Positions 1 through 13,103 of a DNA stretch of 64,000 bases are shown here, in pieces. Under the pieces are notes generated by a model. That model was not told the DNA's origin. It did no database searches and saw only the letters and a list, made by a program, of their open reading frames with translations. Origin of the DNA: Sphingosinithalassobacter tenebrarum (lineage in GTDB: Bacteria > Pseudomonadota > Alphaproteobacteria > Sphingomonadales > Sphingomonadaceae); contig NZ_CP049109.1 of the NCBI RefSeq assembly GCF_011057975.1, positions 3,627,001 through 3,691,000 of the forward strand. Direction: 5' to 3'. Position 1 is the stretch's first letter, and every line of letters begins with the position of its first letter. A program made the translations under genes and the position numbers.

Positions 1-2917
<2,917 letters not shown>

Positions 2918-3090
2918 AGTCACTCTACCCTGCCTCTCTCTCCCGGATTAGGAGAAGATGCGGAATGTCGGGTCCGGCGCACCCGGCAACCGACTGTTAC
3001 CGCTACCGGAGGGCGCCTGCGGCTGCTTTCGCGCCGTCGCTGGCGCTCGCCCGGTCGCGGTGACGAATGCGCGGCGTGCCACACACTCGG

Positions 3091-3121
3091 TTAAAACCTC
3101 CCCCACATAATGCGGGGGAGG
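3091..3121 (-). terminator. Rho-independent terminator downstream of sucD
   Basis: Read on the minus strand, an 8-bp perfect G/C stem (3097-3104 with 3114-3121, 9-nt loop) is followed directly by TTTTAA (3091-3096). It starts 10 nt after the sucD stop. Similar C-rich palindromes also occur as dispersed repeats in sphingomonads, so it could be a repeat used as a terminator. Confidence 0.65.
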
Positions 3122-3130
3122 CAATTTCGT

Positions 3131-4015
3131 TCAGCCCTTCAGGACTTCGACCAAAGTCTCGCCGAGCAGCGAGGGCGACGGGGAGACACGGATGCCCGCT
3201 TCCTCCATCGCGGCGATCTTGTCCTCGGCGCCGCCCTGGCCGCCCGAAACAATCGCGCCGGCATGGCCCATACGGCGGCCCGGAGGCGCCGTGCGGCCCG
3301 CGATGAAGCCCACCATCGGCTTCTTGCGGCCCTTCTTGGCCTCATCCTTCAGAAACTGCGCGGCCTCTTCCTCGGCCGATCCACCGATCTCGCCGATCAT
3401 GATGATCGATTCGGTCTTGTCGTCGGCGAGGAAGAGTTCGAGCACGTCGATGAAGTTGGTGCCGTTGACCGGATCGCCGCCGATCCCGACGGCCGTGGTC
3501 TGACCCAGACCCGCATTGGTCGTCTGGAACACCGCTTCATAGGTGAGCGTGCCCGAGCGCGACACGACGCCGACCGACCCCTTGGAGAAGATATTGCCCG
3601 GCATGATGCCGATCTTGCACTCGCCCGGCGTCAGCACGCCCGGGCAGTTCGGACCGATCAGGCGCGACTTCGAACCCGAAAGCGCGCGCTTCACCTTGAC
3701 CATGTCGAGCACCGGAATGCCTTCGGTGATGCAGACGATCAGCGGGATTTCCGCGTCGATCGCCTCGAGGATCGAGTCAGCGGCGAAGGGCGGCGGCACA
3801 TAGATGACCGAGGCATCGGCGCCGGTCTTGTCCCTGGCTTCGGCAACCGTGTCATAGACCGGCAGGCCGATGCAGGTTTCGCCGCCTTTACCCGGGGTGA
3901 CGCCCGCCACCATCTGCGTGCCGTAATCGAGCGCCGCCTGGGTGTGGAACTGGCCGGTCGCGCCGGTCATGCCCTGTGTGATGACCTTGGTATTCTTGTC
4001 GACGAGAATGCTCAT
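3131..4015 (-). CDS. sucD: Succinyl-CoA ligase, alpha subunit
   Basis: CoA-binding and phosphohistidine subunit of succinyl-CoA synthetase, which converts succinyl-CoA to succinate with nucleotide triphosphate formation. It has 294 residues, the normal length. An N-terminal Rossmann CoA-binding domain ([17 protein letters not shown] at about 10-26) is followed by the conserved [12 protein letters not shown] motif near 122-133, and the phosphorylated His lies in [13 protein letters not shown] near 240-252. The ATG overlaps the stop of the upstream small secreted-protein gene (ATGA), so the two are translationally coupled. The beta subunit gene sucC, normally the partner immediately upstream of sucD, is not in this window. 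Confidence 0.97.
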   Translation of the reverse strand: MSILVDKNTKVITQGMTGATGQFHTQAALDYGTQMVAGVTPGKGGETCIGLPVYDTVAEARDKTGADASVIYVPPPFAADSILEAIDAEIPLIVCITEGIPVLDMVKVKRALSGSKSRLIGPNCPGVLTPGECKIGIMPGNIFSKGSVGVVSRSGTLTYEAVFQTTNAGLGQTTAVGIGGDPVNGTNFIDVLELFLADDKTESIIMIGEIGGSAEEEAAQFLKDEAKKGRKKPMVGFIAGRTAPPGRRMGHAGAIVSGGQGGAEDKIAAMEEAGIRVSPSPSLLGETLVEVLKG

Positions 4016-4601
4016 CCGTTCAGCTCCCCTGACGCCTGCGCGATGAAGCCCATGCCGCCGCTCCCCAACATGGGAACGCCGGGACTGTCGGCAGGCACGT
4101 AATAATATTCGAAGTTGAGATGGGTGGGCGCGAGACCCGGTTGCCAGAACGCCTTGCGCATGGCTCCCGGAACATCGGCCCGTTCATAGGGCGCAGCGCC
4201 CAGCTTTTCGGTGAAGAAGGCGATCGGAAGCGAACGCGCTTCCGCGGCGTCGAACACCGCGCAGCCATTGACCCAGCGACCGCCGCCTTCGACACGGCTG
4301 ACCACCAGGTCGAGCGCTTCGCCAGCGATGGTCGCGCGGAACACATGGCCTTCGCGATGCGAAACCATGTCGCCGAAATTGTCGACGAACAGCTGTGCGT
4401 GATCGAGGAAGGTCCGCTGCGGCGACCCCTCCTCGGGTTCATAGGCTTCCCAGCCCTGCGCACGCACGGCGGCCTGAGTCGCCGCATAGTCCTGCACGTC
4501 GCCGCACGCCGCCCGCACCGCCGCGAACACCGCTTCGGCCGGATAGGGATCATCCGACGGCGCGGCGCCCGTAAGCGCAATGGCGGCGAGCAGCGCAAAC
4601 A

Positions 4602-4602
<1 letters not shown>
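4012..4602 (-). CDS. Small secreted protein of unknown function (paralogue of the 5744-6316 gene)
   Basis: 196 residues. Starting at the ATG at 4602 gives a clean signal peptide ([16 protein letters not shown]), and that ATG overlaps the mdh stop as TGATG; a longer frame from 4632 would run into mdh. The mature part has two cysteines (ACGDVQDY and NGCAVFD), a [10 protein letters not shown] motif near residue 52, and no recognised catalytic motif. The same arrangement (Cys, GWEA-aromatic-x-PEE, second Cys, aromatic beta-rich C-terminus) recurs in the protein at 5744-6316, so the two are paralogues. It lies between mdh and sucD with overlaps on both sides, so it must be co-expressed with TCA enzymes although it is predicted to be periplasmic. 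I do not recognise the family. Confidence 0.8.
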
Positions 4603-5660
<1,058 letters not shown>

Positions 5661-5743
5661 TTAGGCCCTTTATAGGGCAGCCGCAACCCGCGATCCATCG
5701 CCATGCCGGAATATCTTTGCAACTAATTCGCAACTGCATTAAG

Positions 5744-6316
5744 CTATGGATTGGTCATTCGCGCGGCCACCACCTGCAGACCCGTTCCGGCCCGCGCCGC
5801 TGATGTGCCGGGTTCGACGAACAGCACGACGGTGAAGTTCGCCTCGCCATGAACGCCGCCGCTCCAGAACCAGGAGGTCGCCCCCGAAGGCAGCGTCCGT
5901 TCCCGCGGCGCCCGTCCCGCCCATTCGATCAGCGGCTCAGCCGCGGGTGGCTGAACCGTCGATTCGTCGAGCAGGCGGCATTCCACCGAGCCAGCCCCGT
6001 TCGAAGCGACGACTTGCGCCAGGAAGAGAACGCGCCCCTCGACATCGGCGTTGCGTAGCGTGCCGGTCTTCAGCGTAGCGCCCGAATCCTCCGCCGCGCC
6101 GAGCGTGACGCCAAGCAACCTGCCCGCCGCGCTGTCTTCCTCGGGCGTGAAGGCTTCCCAGCCTGCCGCGGTGGCACGCGCATCCAGCCCCTCGATACTG
6201 TCGAGCGTCGCGCATTGCCGATCGAATGCGTCGAGCGTCTGCGCCAGACGCACGTCGGAACCCGTCTGCACGGATGCGAATAGTGGCAGCAATGCCAGAG
6301 CGATCGGATTCAGCAT
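5744..6316 (-). CDS. Small secreted protein of unknown function (paralogue of the 4012-4602 gene)
   Basis: 190 residues with an N-terminal signal peptide (MLNPIALALLPLFASVQTG). Two ATGs are adjacent (6319 and 6316); the SD (AGGAG, overlapping the zapE stop) is better spaced for 6316. The mature protein shares a layout with the protein at 4012-4602: an early Cys (RQCATLDS), AAGWEAFTPEED, a second Cys (VECRLLDES), and an aromatic, probably beta-sheet C-terminal half (SWFWSGGVHGEANF). It starts 9 nt after the zapE stop and so is probably transcribed with zapE, upstream of the mdh unit. No function can be assigned; a periplasmic or envelope role is inferred from the signal peptide only. Confidence 0.78.
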   Translation of the reverse strand: MLNPIALALLPLFASVQTGSDVRLAQTLDAFDRQCATLDSIEGLDARATAAGWEAFTPEEDSAAGRLLGVTLGAAEDSGATLKTGTLRNADVEGRVLFLAQVVASNGAGSVECRLLDESTVQPPAAEPLIEWAGRAPRERTLPSGATSWFWSGGVHGEANFTVVLFVEPGTSAARAGTGLQVVAARMTNP

Positions 6317-6325
6317 CATCCTCTC

Positions 6326-7441
6326 CTAGCTCTCGCCATGCCCCTGCGCGAGATAGTCGTCCGACCCCATTTCGTGGATGCGGCTGACGGTCCGCTCGAA
6401 TTCGAAGGCGCCGTCACCGGCGACATAGAGCGCGTCAGGTTCGGCATCGGCGGCGGCGAGCAGTTTGACCTTGTTCTCGTATAGCGCGTCGATCAGCGTG
6501 ACGAAGCGCGCGGCCTCATTGCGGTTTTCCGGGCCGAGCCGGGGAATGCCGACGATGATGACGGTGTGATAGCGCCGCGCGATCGCCAGATAATCCGGCG
6601 CGCCGCGCGCTTCACCGCACAATCGCTTGAACGAGAAGACCGCGACGCCCTTCAGGCTCTTCGGCACGAACAGCTTTCGCCCGCCCGGCACCTCGATTTC
6701 CTCGGACGGCACATGCGCGCGGTCCTCGACCGGATAGTCGGTGAGGCGGAAGAACGCGTCGGACAGCGCCTGCGTCGCCTCCGGCCCGTTGGGCGTCAGC
6801 CAGGTATCCATGCTGCCGAGCCGTTCGAGCCGGTAATCGGTCGGCCCGTTGAGTTCGAGTACGTCCATCTTCGTCTCGATCAGGTCGATGAACGGCAGGA
6901 AGAGCGACCGGTTGATCCCGTCCTTGTACAGGTCGCGCGGCGGGCGGTTCGATGTGGCGACAACGGTGATCCCGAGATCCATCAGCTCGGTGAACAGCCG
7001 CGAGAGGATCATCGCGTCGGCGGGGTTGTTGACCACCATTTCGTCGAACGCCAGCACGCGCAGATCGGCCGCAAGCTGAGTCGCGACGCGCGCCACCGGC
7101 TTGTCGGCCGCCTTGCGCCGCTGGGCCTCGAGCGCATCGTGCACTTCGAGCATGAATTCGTGGAAATGGACGCGGCGCTTGCGATCGATCTTCAGGCAGC
7201 CGGTGAACAGGTCCATCAGCATCGATTTGCCGCGCCCGACACCGCCCCACATATAGACGCCGCGCGGCGTTTCCGCCTTGCGCCCGCCCCCGAAGCGCCA
7301 CAGCACGCTGCCCTTGCGCGGCCCGCGCTCGAGTTCATGCGCCAGCTTGTCGAGCCGATGCGCGGCGGTGGCCTGTTCGGCATCGGGGCGCAATTCGCCC
7401 GCGGCGACCAGCGCTTCGTATCGGGCGAGAACGCCGGTCAT
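6326..7441 (-). CDS. zapE: Cell division protein ZapE / AFG1-family ATPase
   Basis: 371 residues of the AFG1/ZapE P-loop ATPase family, whose E. coli member modulates the Z-ring; mitochondrial relatives act in respiratory-complex quality control. Visible motifs are Walker A in YMWGGVGRGKSMLMDLF (near residue 68-84), Walker B in VLAFDEMVV (near 132-140) and the ATSNRPP sensor segment near 164. Length fits the family. The C-terminus (RTVSRIHEMGSDDYL) is the conserved AFG1 end. A dispersed palindromic repeat lies just upstream (7462-7553). The neighbours upstream are sdhB and a thioesterase, downstream a secreted protein and mdh; such zapE-mdh proximity is common in alphaproteobacteria. Confidence 0.93.
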   Translation of the reverse strand: MTGVLARYEALVAAGELRPDAEQATAAHRLDKLAHELERGPRKGSVLWRFGGGRKAETPRGVYMWGGVGRGKSMLMDLFTGCLKIDRKRRVHFHEFMLEVHDALEAQRRKAADKPVARVATQLAADLRVLAFDEMVVNNPADAMILSRLFTELMDLGITVVATSNRPPRDLYKDGINRSLFLPFIDLIETKMDVLELNGPTDYRLERLGSMDTWLTPNGPEATQALSDAFFRLTDYPVEDRAHVPSEEIEVPGGRKLFVPKSLKGVAVFSFKRLCGEARGAPDYLAIARRYHTVIIVGIPRLGPENRNEAARFVTLIDALYENKVKLLAAADAEPDALYVAGDGAFEFERTVSRIHEMGSDDYLAQGHGES

Positions 7442-7461
7442 AGGAATGCCCCCCTCTGTTT

Positions 7462-7553
7462 CCGTTGGGGCTGAGCCTGTCGAAGCCCCGTCCTTCTTCC
7501 ATGCCTCACGCGGGAAAAGAAGAACGGCACTTCGACAAGCTCAGTGCCAACGG
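7462..7553. repeat. Dispersed palindromic repeat, copy 1 of 3
   Basis: About 92-bp imperfect inverted repeat. The left arm contains CTGAGCCTGTCGAAG and the right arm CTTCGACAAGCTCAG, flanked by CCGTTGG / CCAACGG, around a purine-rich centre that can itself pair with the TCCTTCTTCC stretch. Copies 2 and 3 are at 17632-17721 and 21671-21762. All three are intergenic. This is a REP/BIME-like element rather than a coding sequence. Confidence 0.85.
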
Positions 7554-7583
7554 TGTGTGTGAGGTCACCGGCGACGCTACGCA

Positions 7584-8036
7584 TCAGCGCACCGCCTTGC
7601 GGACCAGCGCGGTAAAGCTCACCACGATCGTCTCACCCTGCACCGCCAGCCCGCGCAGGAACCAGAACCGACCCGTTTCGCGCAGCAATTCGACTTGCGC
7701 TTCGACGGGCTCGTGCATGCTGGCACCGGCAATGAACTGGGTGTCGAGCTGCACCGTCGCGGCCAGCCCGCCCTGCCCCTGGCCCAGCGCATGCGCCGTC
7801 GCGAACAGCGACAGATCGAGAAATCCGAGCAGCGTCCCGCCATGCACGTCGCCGCGGACATTGCCCTGGCCGGGACGCGGGATCATGCGAATGCGCGCCA
7901 TATCGCCGTCGCGCCTAACCAGCAGCGGGCCGATAAAGCCGTTATACAGCCCTTCATGCGCGACTTCCCAACGCTTCCAGCCGGGATGGTCGGGATCGTC
8001 TTCGAAGATGAAGTCGGCGGGCTGCGCCTCGCTCAT
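7584..8036 (-). CDS. PaaI-family hotdog thioesterase
   Basis: 150 residues with the hotdog-fold thioesterase pattern: NVRGDVHGGTLLGFLDLSLF near 58-77 carries the HGG and the following Asp typical of PaaI-type acyl-CoA thioesterases, followed by TVQLDTQFIAGA. The likely role is hydrolysis of acyl-CoA thioesters (small or aromatic acyl groups); the substrate cannot be read from the sequence. Its ATG lies 4 nt past the sdhB stop on the minus strand, so it is probably co-transcribed with sdhB. The repeat at 7462-7553 follows and may end the transcript. Confidence 0.85.
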   Translation of the reverse strand: MSEAQPADFIFEDDPDHPGWKRWEVAHEGLYNGFIGPLLVRRDGDMARIRMIPRPGQGNVRGDVHGGTLLGFLDLSLFATAHALGQGQGGLAATVQLDTQFIAGASMHEPVEAQVELLRETGRFWFLRGLAVQGETIVVSFTALVRKAVR

Positions 8037-8040
8037 GCGA

Positions 8041-8820
8041 TCAGACCAGGCGCTCGGCTTCCATCTTCTTGATCTCTGCGATCGCCTTGGCGGGGCTCAG
8101 ACCCTTGGGGCACACATTCGCGCAGTTCATGATTGTGTGGCAGCGATAGAGGCGGAAGGGATCTTCCAGCGCGTCGAGCCGCTCGCCGGTCATTTCGTCG
8201 CGGCTGTCGGCGAGCCAGCGATAGGCCTGGAGCAGGATCGCCGGGCCGAGGAACTTGTCGCTGTTCCACCAATAGCTGGGGCAGCTGGTCGAGCAGCAGG
8301 CGCACAGGATGCACTCATAAAGGCCGTCGAGCTGATCGCGTTCTTCCGGCGACTGGAGCCGTTCCTTGCCCGGCGTGTTCGAAACCGTCTGAAGCCACGG
8401 CTTGATCGACGCGTACTGCGCATAGAAATGCGTGAAATCGGGGACCAGATCCTTGATCACGTCCATGTGCGGCAGCGGCGTGATGCGGATGTCGCCCGAG
8501 ATATCCTCGATCGCGGTGGTGCAGGCGAGGCCGTTCTTGCCGCCCATGTTCATCGCGCACGAACCGCAAATGCCTTCACGGCACGAACGGCGGAAGGTGA
8601 GCGTGGGATCGACTTCCGACTTGATCTTGATCAGCGCGTCGAGAACCATCGGACCGCAATCGTCGAGATCGATCGCATAGGTGTCGTAGCGCGGATTCTT
8701 CCCCGAATCGGGATCGTAACGATAGATTTTGAACTTCTTTACCCGCTTGGCGCCTTCCGGCTTCGGGTGCGTCGTACCCGAGTGGATCTTGCTGTTCTTG
8801 GGCAGGAAAAATTCGGCCAT
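8041..8820 (-). CDS. sdhB: Succinate dehydrogenase iron-sulfur subunit
   Basis: 259 residues. It carries the three Fe-S clusters of complex II, passing electrons from SdhA FAD to ubiquinone at SdhC/D. The 2Fe-2S ligands are in [16 protein letters not shown] and LACTT (about 77-105), the 4Fe-4S ligands in [16 protein letters not shown] (about 170-185), and the 3Fe-4S region in [15 protein letters not shown] (about 215-230). The start [15 protein letters not shown] is the conserved N-terminus; an upstream in-frame start would add a poorly conserved extension. Unlike the usual sdhCDAB order, it is separated from sdhA by the ClpP-like gene at 8921-9925 and by a terminator-like hairpin, so it may be expressed independently of sdhCDA. 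Confidence 0.97.
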   Translation of the reverse strand: MAEFFLPKNSKIHSGTTHPKPEGAKRVKKFKIYRYDPDSGKNPRYDTYAIDLDDCGPMVLDALIKIKSEVDPTLTFRRSCREGICGSCAMNMGGKNGLACTTAIEDISGDIRITPLPHMDVIKDLVPDFTHFYAQYASIKPWLQTVSNTPGKERLQSPEERDQLDGLYECILCACCSTSCPSYWWNSDKFLGPAILLQAYRWLADSRDEMTGERLDALEDPFRLYRCHTIMNCANVCPKGLSPAKAIAEIKKMEAERLV

Positions 8821-8920
8821 CGTTTCTCTCGTCTCCGGATCACCCCGTGGGCGCGCGTCAGGACCGATACACAAGCAAAGCGCGCGCCGCAAACCCAATG
8901 GCGCGATGCAGCATCGCCGG

Positions 8921-9925
8921 TCAGATCACATCGAGGACGAGACCGCGCTCGCGCGCTTCGTTCGCTTCGATATACCAGTTCGAAGGCGCCTTCTGCTGCA
9001 CCTCCTCGAACGCGATCCCGGAGCCGGCGACCAGATCGCGAAACCCCTCTTCCTCGATCGCCACGCTATGCTCGATTTCGTGCAGTTTGGCACGGAGAGT
9101 CGCGGTCAGCGTCTTGAGCGGACCGGACAGGTTGATCGTGCTGGTCATCACGCGTTCGTGGATCATCAGCCGCGTCCCCTTGGTCAGGAACCGCTTGTCG
9201 ACCGGGAACGCCGCCATGAAGGTGGCGCCCGCCGAGTAAACGGCGACCTTGCCGAGGAACAGGATTTCGCGCTGCTGATATTCGCGCATCAGGCGAATCT
9301 CGTCGCCCATCAGCCGTGCGACTTCGGGGTCGCCGCCCAGCGTCGAGATCGCGACCACCAATGTCCCCTCATCGGGCGCGGCGCGGAGCTGGTCGCGAAA
9401 GCTGGCATACATGGTCTGGTCGACCGGACCGGACAGATGGATGTGCGGGCGCGCGAGCAGCGGATAGAGCCGCGCGCGCCCCTCCTCGCTTATCGGCGCG
9501 GGCGGCGGAGCCGATGGTGTCGGCGTCGGGGCGGCATCGCTGCCGAAGACAGGCGGAGGCGAAGGTTCGTTCATGTCAGGCGCAACCCCCTGCGCGACAG
9601 CAGGTTCCGCCGCCGGCGTCTGAACCGACTGGCTTTGCACATTTTCGCCTGTCTCCGCAGGCGCAGTGAGCGCTGGGGCGGGCGGCGCGGCCATCGGTTG
9701 CGCGGTTTCGTTGCGCAGCATTTCGGGCGCCGCCTGTCCGCCCCCGGCCAGCGCGCGGCGCTTCGCCTCGCGCTTTTCCAGCATCTTCCGCACCACCACG
9801 GCAAGGCCGAGCGCGATCATCAGCCCCAGGCCGATCCGCACCAGCTTGTTCGAGAAACTGTCCTTCAGCCAGCTCGGCATCGCGGGCAGCTCGGGCATGT
9901 CGGGCATTTCGAAACCGTTCGCCAT
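8921..9925 (-). CDS. Membrane-anchored ClpP/crotonase-fold protease-like protein
   Basis: 334 residues. The N-terminus ([14 protein letters not shown]...) leads into one membrane segment (about residues 29-45, [18 protein letters not shown]), a basic region, then a Pro/Ala-rich linker (about 60-145). The C-terminal domain (about 150-334) resembles Clp[21 protein letters not shown] matches the first strand and helix of Clp[13 protein letters not shown] carries the Ser in the nucleophile position, and [10 protein letters not shown] carries the His equivalent to the ClpP MIHQP motif. The ATG at 9925 is preferred over the adjacent upstream TTG. It sits between sdhA and sdhB on the same strand. 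Membrane topology suggests the domain is cytoplasmic or periplasmic depending on orientation, which I cannot decide. The function is inferred; a quality-control protease near complex II is one possibility. Confidence 0.8.
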   Translation of the reverse strand: MANGFEMPDMPELPAMPSWLKDSFSNKLVRIGLGLMIALGLAVVVRKMLEKREAKRRALAGGGQAAPEMLRNETAQPMAAPPAPALTAPAETGENVQSQSVQTPAAEPAVAQGVAPDMNEPSPPPVFGSDAAPTPTPSAPPPAPISEEGRARLYPLLARPHIHLSGPVDQTMYASFRDQLRAAPDEGTLVVAISTLGGDPEVARLMGDEIRLMREYQQREILFLGKVAVYSAGATFMAAFPVDKRFLTKGTRLMIHERVMTSTINLSGPLKTLTATLRAKLHEIEHSVAIEEEGFRDLVAGSGIAFEEVQQKAPSNWYIEANEARERGLVLDVI

Positions 9926-10320
9926 CAACCTCTTCCCTCGCCGCGCGGGCGTTCCCGGATCGCGTTAACCTTTTCCAGTGTCGCGCTGCGGCGCGACGAG
10001 TCAAGCGTGCAGCCCGGCCCGCGAAGCCCGAATCGGGCCATTCGCGAAAACCCGCAGAAAACCGTGCAAAGTTCGCACCGGGTCGCGACGCAACGCGCGC
10101 GCGAGCGGGCATGCGCGCGCCCGCGCGAGGCCGGATTTTACGGCATCACCGGGCGGGCCTGACAGATTGCGGCGATGTAGGACAGGATTTTTGTTTGCGC
10201 GGGGATGCGCCCCCTTCTCCCCCTAGAGTCCGCCAAACGAAATGTGCGCCGACGACCGGGCAGGTCGCGGCGCACGGATTTCGTATCGACCGAAAGCCGC
10301 AGCTTCCGGGGAAGGGCGCG
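9926..10320. other. 395-bp intergenic region between sdhA and the ClpP-like gene
   Basis: No coding potential that I trust. It contains a terminator-like hairpin at 10243-10275 close to the sdhA end and a very GC-rich CpG-alternating stretch at about 10090-10135. The promoter for the ClpP-like gene and sdhB probably lies here, but no clear -35/-10 pair can be picked. Confidence 0.6.
10236..10275 (-). terminator. Probable Rho-independent terminator of sdhCDA
   Basis: On the minus strand, a 13-bp stem with a single bulge (arms 10243-10256 and 10263-10275, GTGCGCCG / CGGCGCAC outer part, 5-6-nt loop) is followed by ATTTCGTTT. It lies about 45 nt after the sdhA stop. The T-tract is interrupted, so confidence is moderate. 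Confidence 0.5.
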
Positions 10321-12123
10321 TCAGTAAACGCGCTTCTTCGGTTCGATATATTTCACTTCGTCGGTCAGCGTGAAATCATGGACCGGGCGATAGTCGAGCG
10401 TCACGGTGCCGCCCTTGCCGCCCCAGCCTTCGAAGCCCGACAGCGTGTGCTTCATCCAGTTGGCGTCGTCGCGATCGGGGAAATCCTCATGCGCGTGCGC
10501 GCCACGGCTTTCCTTGCGATTCGCCGCCGAACGGATCGTCACCATCGCCTGCGCCAGCAGATTGTCGAGCTCGAGCGTTTCGACCAGATCGGTGTTCCAG
10601 ATCAGCGAACGATCGGTGACGTCGACGTCCTGCATCCGCGCATAGACCTTGTCCATGTGCTCCAGGCCTTCTTCCATCAGCTCCTGCGTGCGGAACACGG
10701 CGGCGTGCGTCTGCATCGTGCGCTGCATGTCGGCGCGGATGTCCGCCGTGGGCGAGCCGCCCTTGGCGTTGCGGAAGTGATCGAGACGGCCGATCGCCAT
10801 GTCTTCCGAACCCTTGGGCAGCGGATTGTGCGGCGTGTTGGGCTTGACCGTTTCCTTGAGGCGCAGGCCCGTCGCACGGCCAAACACGACCAGATCGATC
10901 AGCGAGTTGGAGCCGAGGCGATTTGCGCCGTGCACCGACACGCAGGCCGCTTCGCCGACCGCGAACAGGCCCGGCACGACCGAATCGGGATTGCCGTCCT
11001 TCAGCGTCACGACTTCGCCGTGATAATTGGTCGGGATGCCGCCCATATTGTAATGGACCGTCGGCACCACCGGCAGCGCCTGGCGCGTCAGATCGACGCC
11101 GGCGAAGATCTTGCCGGTTTCGGTGATGCCCGGCAGCCGCTGCGCCAGCACCTTGGGATCGATGTGATTGAGGTGCAGGAAGATGTGGTCCTTGTTCTTG
11201 CCCACACCGCGGCCTTCGCGGATTTCCATCGCCATCGAGCGCGAAACCACGTCGCGGCTCGCCAGATCCTTGGCCGAGGGCGCATAGCGTTCCATGAAAC
11301 GCTCGCCTTCGGAGTTGGTGAGATACCCGCCCTCGCCACGCGCTCCTTCGGTGATCAGCACGCCCGCGCCATAAATGCCCGTCGGGTGGAACTGGACGAA
11401 TTCCATGTCCTGCAGCGGAAGCCCCGCGCGCAGCACCATCGCATTGCCGTCACCGGTGCAGGTGTGCGCCGAAGTGGCCGACTGGAAGACGCGGCCGTAT
11501 CCGCCGGTCGCCAGCACCACCGCGTGGCTGCGGAAACGGTGGATCGAACCGTCTTCCATGCAGAGCGCGATCACGCCGCGGCATTCGCCGTTTTCCATGA
11601 TCAGATCGAGCGCGAAATATTCGATGTAGAAATCGGCCGCGTATTTCAGGCTCTGCTGATAGAGCGCGTGCAGCATCGCATGGCCGGTGCGGTCCGCCGC
11701 GGCGCAGGTGCGCTGCACGGGCGGGCCTTCGCCCATATTCTGCATATGGCCGCCGAACGGGCGCTGATAAATGGTGCCATCCTCGTTGCGGCTGAACGGC
11801 ACGCCGGCATGTTCCAGCTCGTACACCGCCTGCGGCGCTTCGCGGACCATATATTCGATCGCGTCCTGGTCCCCCAGCCAGTCCGACCCCTTGACGGTGT
11901 CGTACATGTGCCAGGTCCAGTGATCGGGCGTGTTGTTGCCGAGCGAAGCCGCGATGCCGCCCTGCGCCGCCACGGTGTGGCTGCGGGTCGGAAACACCTT
12001 GGTGATGCATGCGGTCTTCAGGCCCGCTTCGGCCGCGCCCATCGTGGCGCGCAGGCCCGAACCGCCGGCGCCGACCACGACGGCGTCATAGCTATGGTCG
12101 ATGATCTTGTAGGCTTCGGACAT
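10321..12123 (-). CDS. sdhA: Succinate dehydrogenase flavoprotein subunit
   Basis: 600 residues. It oxidises succinate to fumarate with covalently bound FAD. The N-terminal dinucleotide motif is [19 protein letters not shown] (about 13-31), the FAD-linked His is in [17 protein letters not shown] (about 47-63), and active-site segments [21 protein letters not shown] near 250 and [15 protein letters not shown] near 360 are present. Length and C-terminus (EPKKRVY) are normal for alphaproteobacteria. Its ATG overlaps the sdhD stop as TGATG, so it is coupled to sdhD. A hairpin terminator candidate follows, and then the ClpP-like gene instead of sdhB. Confidence 0.98.
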   Translation of the reverse strand: MSEAYKIIDHSYDAVVVGAGGSGLRATMGAAEAGLKTACITKVFPTRSHTVAAQGGIAASLGNNTPDHWTWHMYDTVKGSDWLGDQDAIEYMVREAPQAVYELEHAGVPFSRNEDGTIYQRPFGGHMQNMGEGPPVQRTCAAADRTGHAMLHALYQQSLKYAADFYIEYFALDLIMENGECRGVIALCMEDGSIHRFRSHAVVLATGGYGRVFQSATSAHTCTGDGNAMVLRAGLPLQDMEFVQFHPTGIYGAGVLITEGARGEGGYLTNSEGERFMERYAPSAKDLASRDVVSRSMAMEIREGRGVGKNKDHIFLHLNHIDPKVLAQRLPGITETGKIFAGVDLTRQALPVVPTVHYNMGGIPTNYHGEVVTLKDGNPDSVVPGLFAVGEAACVSVHGANRLGSNSLIDLVVFGRATGLRLKETVKPNTPHNPLPKGSEDMAIGRLDHFRNAKGGSPTADIRADMQRTMQTHAAVFRTQELMEEGLEHMDKVYARMQDVDVTDRSLIWNTDLVETLELDNLLAQAMVTIRSAANRKESRGAHAHEDFPDRDDANWMKHTLSGFEGWGGKGGTVTLDYRPVHDFTLTDEVKYIEPKKRVY

Positions 12124-12512
12124 CAGCCGGCCGCTCCCGCCGTGAAGGCGATCTTGAGGATGGAGAAGATCGCCAGCGCCGACGCGGCGATCGTGAAGAA
12201 GTTGAGCAGCACCATCAGCACGATGCGCGATTCGTCATGCTGATAGTCCTCGATCACGACCTGCAGCCCCATGCGGAAGTGATAGAAGACGCTGACGACG
12301 AACAGGATCAGCGGCACCGCCACGATCGGCGAGGCCATCCACGCGGTGATCGTTTCATAGCTGTAGTCCGGCAGGATCAGCAGCGAGACCATCAGCCACA
12401 GGACGAGCAGCAGGTTCGACCCCGCCGTCAGCCGCTGGTGCCACCAGTGATGCACGCCTTCATGCGCGGAGCCCAGACCGCGAACACGGCCGATGCTGGT
12501 GCCGTCACCCAT
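12123..12512 (-). CDS. sdhD: Succinate dehydrogenase membrane anchor subunit
   Basis: 129 residues with three predicted membrane helices (about 31-49, 58-80, 96-120), the usual SdhD topology. The haem/quinone-site helix contains [18 protein letters not shown] (about 76-93), where the His is the expected haem b ligand and the Asp-Tyr is conserved in SdhD. The gene overlaps sdhC by 8 nt and sdhA by 1 nt (TGATG), so sdhC-D-A form one translationally coupled unit. Confidence 0.94.
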   Translation of the reverse strand: MGDGTSIGRVRGLGSAHEGVHHWWHQRLTAGSNLLLVLWLMVSLLILPDYSYETITAWMASPIVAVPLILFVVSVFYHFRMGLQVVIEDYQHDESRIVLMVLLNFFTIAASALAIFSILKIAFTAGAAG

Positions 12513-12927
12513 TGAATTTCTCCAGCATGAAGAACCAGAATGCGAGCGTCAGCACCAGCGAGCAGAAGAAAGTCAGCAGCGCGGTGGTGCGGTTACCCTT
12601 GAGTTCGAAATTGGCGCCCTGATCGAGGAACAGGTGTCGCACGCCGCTCATCATGTGCTGAAACACGCTGAGCGTAAGGCCGAGGCCGAGGATCCAGCCG
12701 AGCACGTTGAGACCGCCCGATTCGAGCGTGAAGACATTTACGAACGCTGCATAGCTGTCCGGCCCGCCCGCAGCGGCGGCAAGCCACCATACGAACAGGA
12801 TCGTTCCCACCGTCGCCAGGCCGGAGCCGGTTGCGCGGTGCACGATGGAAACCGCCATGTGCGGTCCCCATTTCCAGATGCTCAAATGCGGCGACAGCGG
12901 ACGCGCGGATTTGCTGACATTGGCCAA
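12505..12927 (-). CDS. sdhC: Succinate dehydrogenase cytochrome b556 subunit
   Basis: 140 residues, three membrane helices. The family signatures RPLSPHLSIWKW (about 8-19), SIVHRATGSGL (about 25-35) and the haem-ligand region QHMMSGVRHLFLD (about 88-100) are all visible. The start is a TTG at 12927 (MANVSKSARPLSPH), preceded by GGGGGAG with 6-nt spacing; no ATG in frame gives a sensible N-terminus, and the longer open frame to 13038 has an arginine-rich, unconserved leader. First gene of sdhCDA. The 176 bp upstream are shared with the divergent chemoreceptor gene at 13104. Confidence 0.93.
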   Translation of the reverse strand: MANVSKSARPLSPHLSIWKWGPHMAVSIVHRATGSGLATVGTILFVWWLAAAAGGPDSYAAFVNVFTLESGGLNVLGWILGLGLTLSVFQHMMSGVRHLFLDQGANFELKGNRTTALLTFFCSLVLTLAFWFFMLEKFNG

Positions 12928-13103
12928 GATCGGCTCCCCCTTCAGGTCGACGGGCCTAATTAGACGCCATGCGCGCGGATGCAAGCCGCATCCGCGCCTG
13001 CATGCCGCAACACGCTGTTGCGATGCGGAATTGCGCACGGGACTAACCTGGATTTAACCAGTTTCGACAATATCTGGTCCCGTCTCCGGCTCAAAGGGCC
13101 GCA

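Noticed and set aside
10081..10135. CG-alternating stretch with short inverted arms
   Set aside because: Low-complexity GC-rich sequence; pairing is not better than expected for such composition and no function can be argued.
10111..12243. 710-codon open frame opposite sdhA
   Set aside because: Shadow of sdhA/sdhD; no conserved motif.
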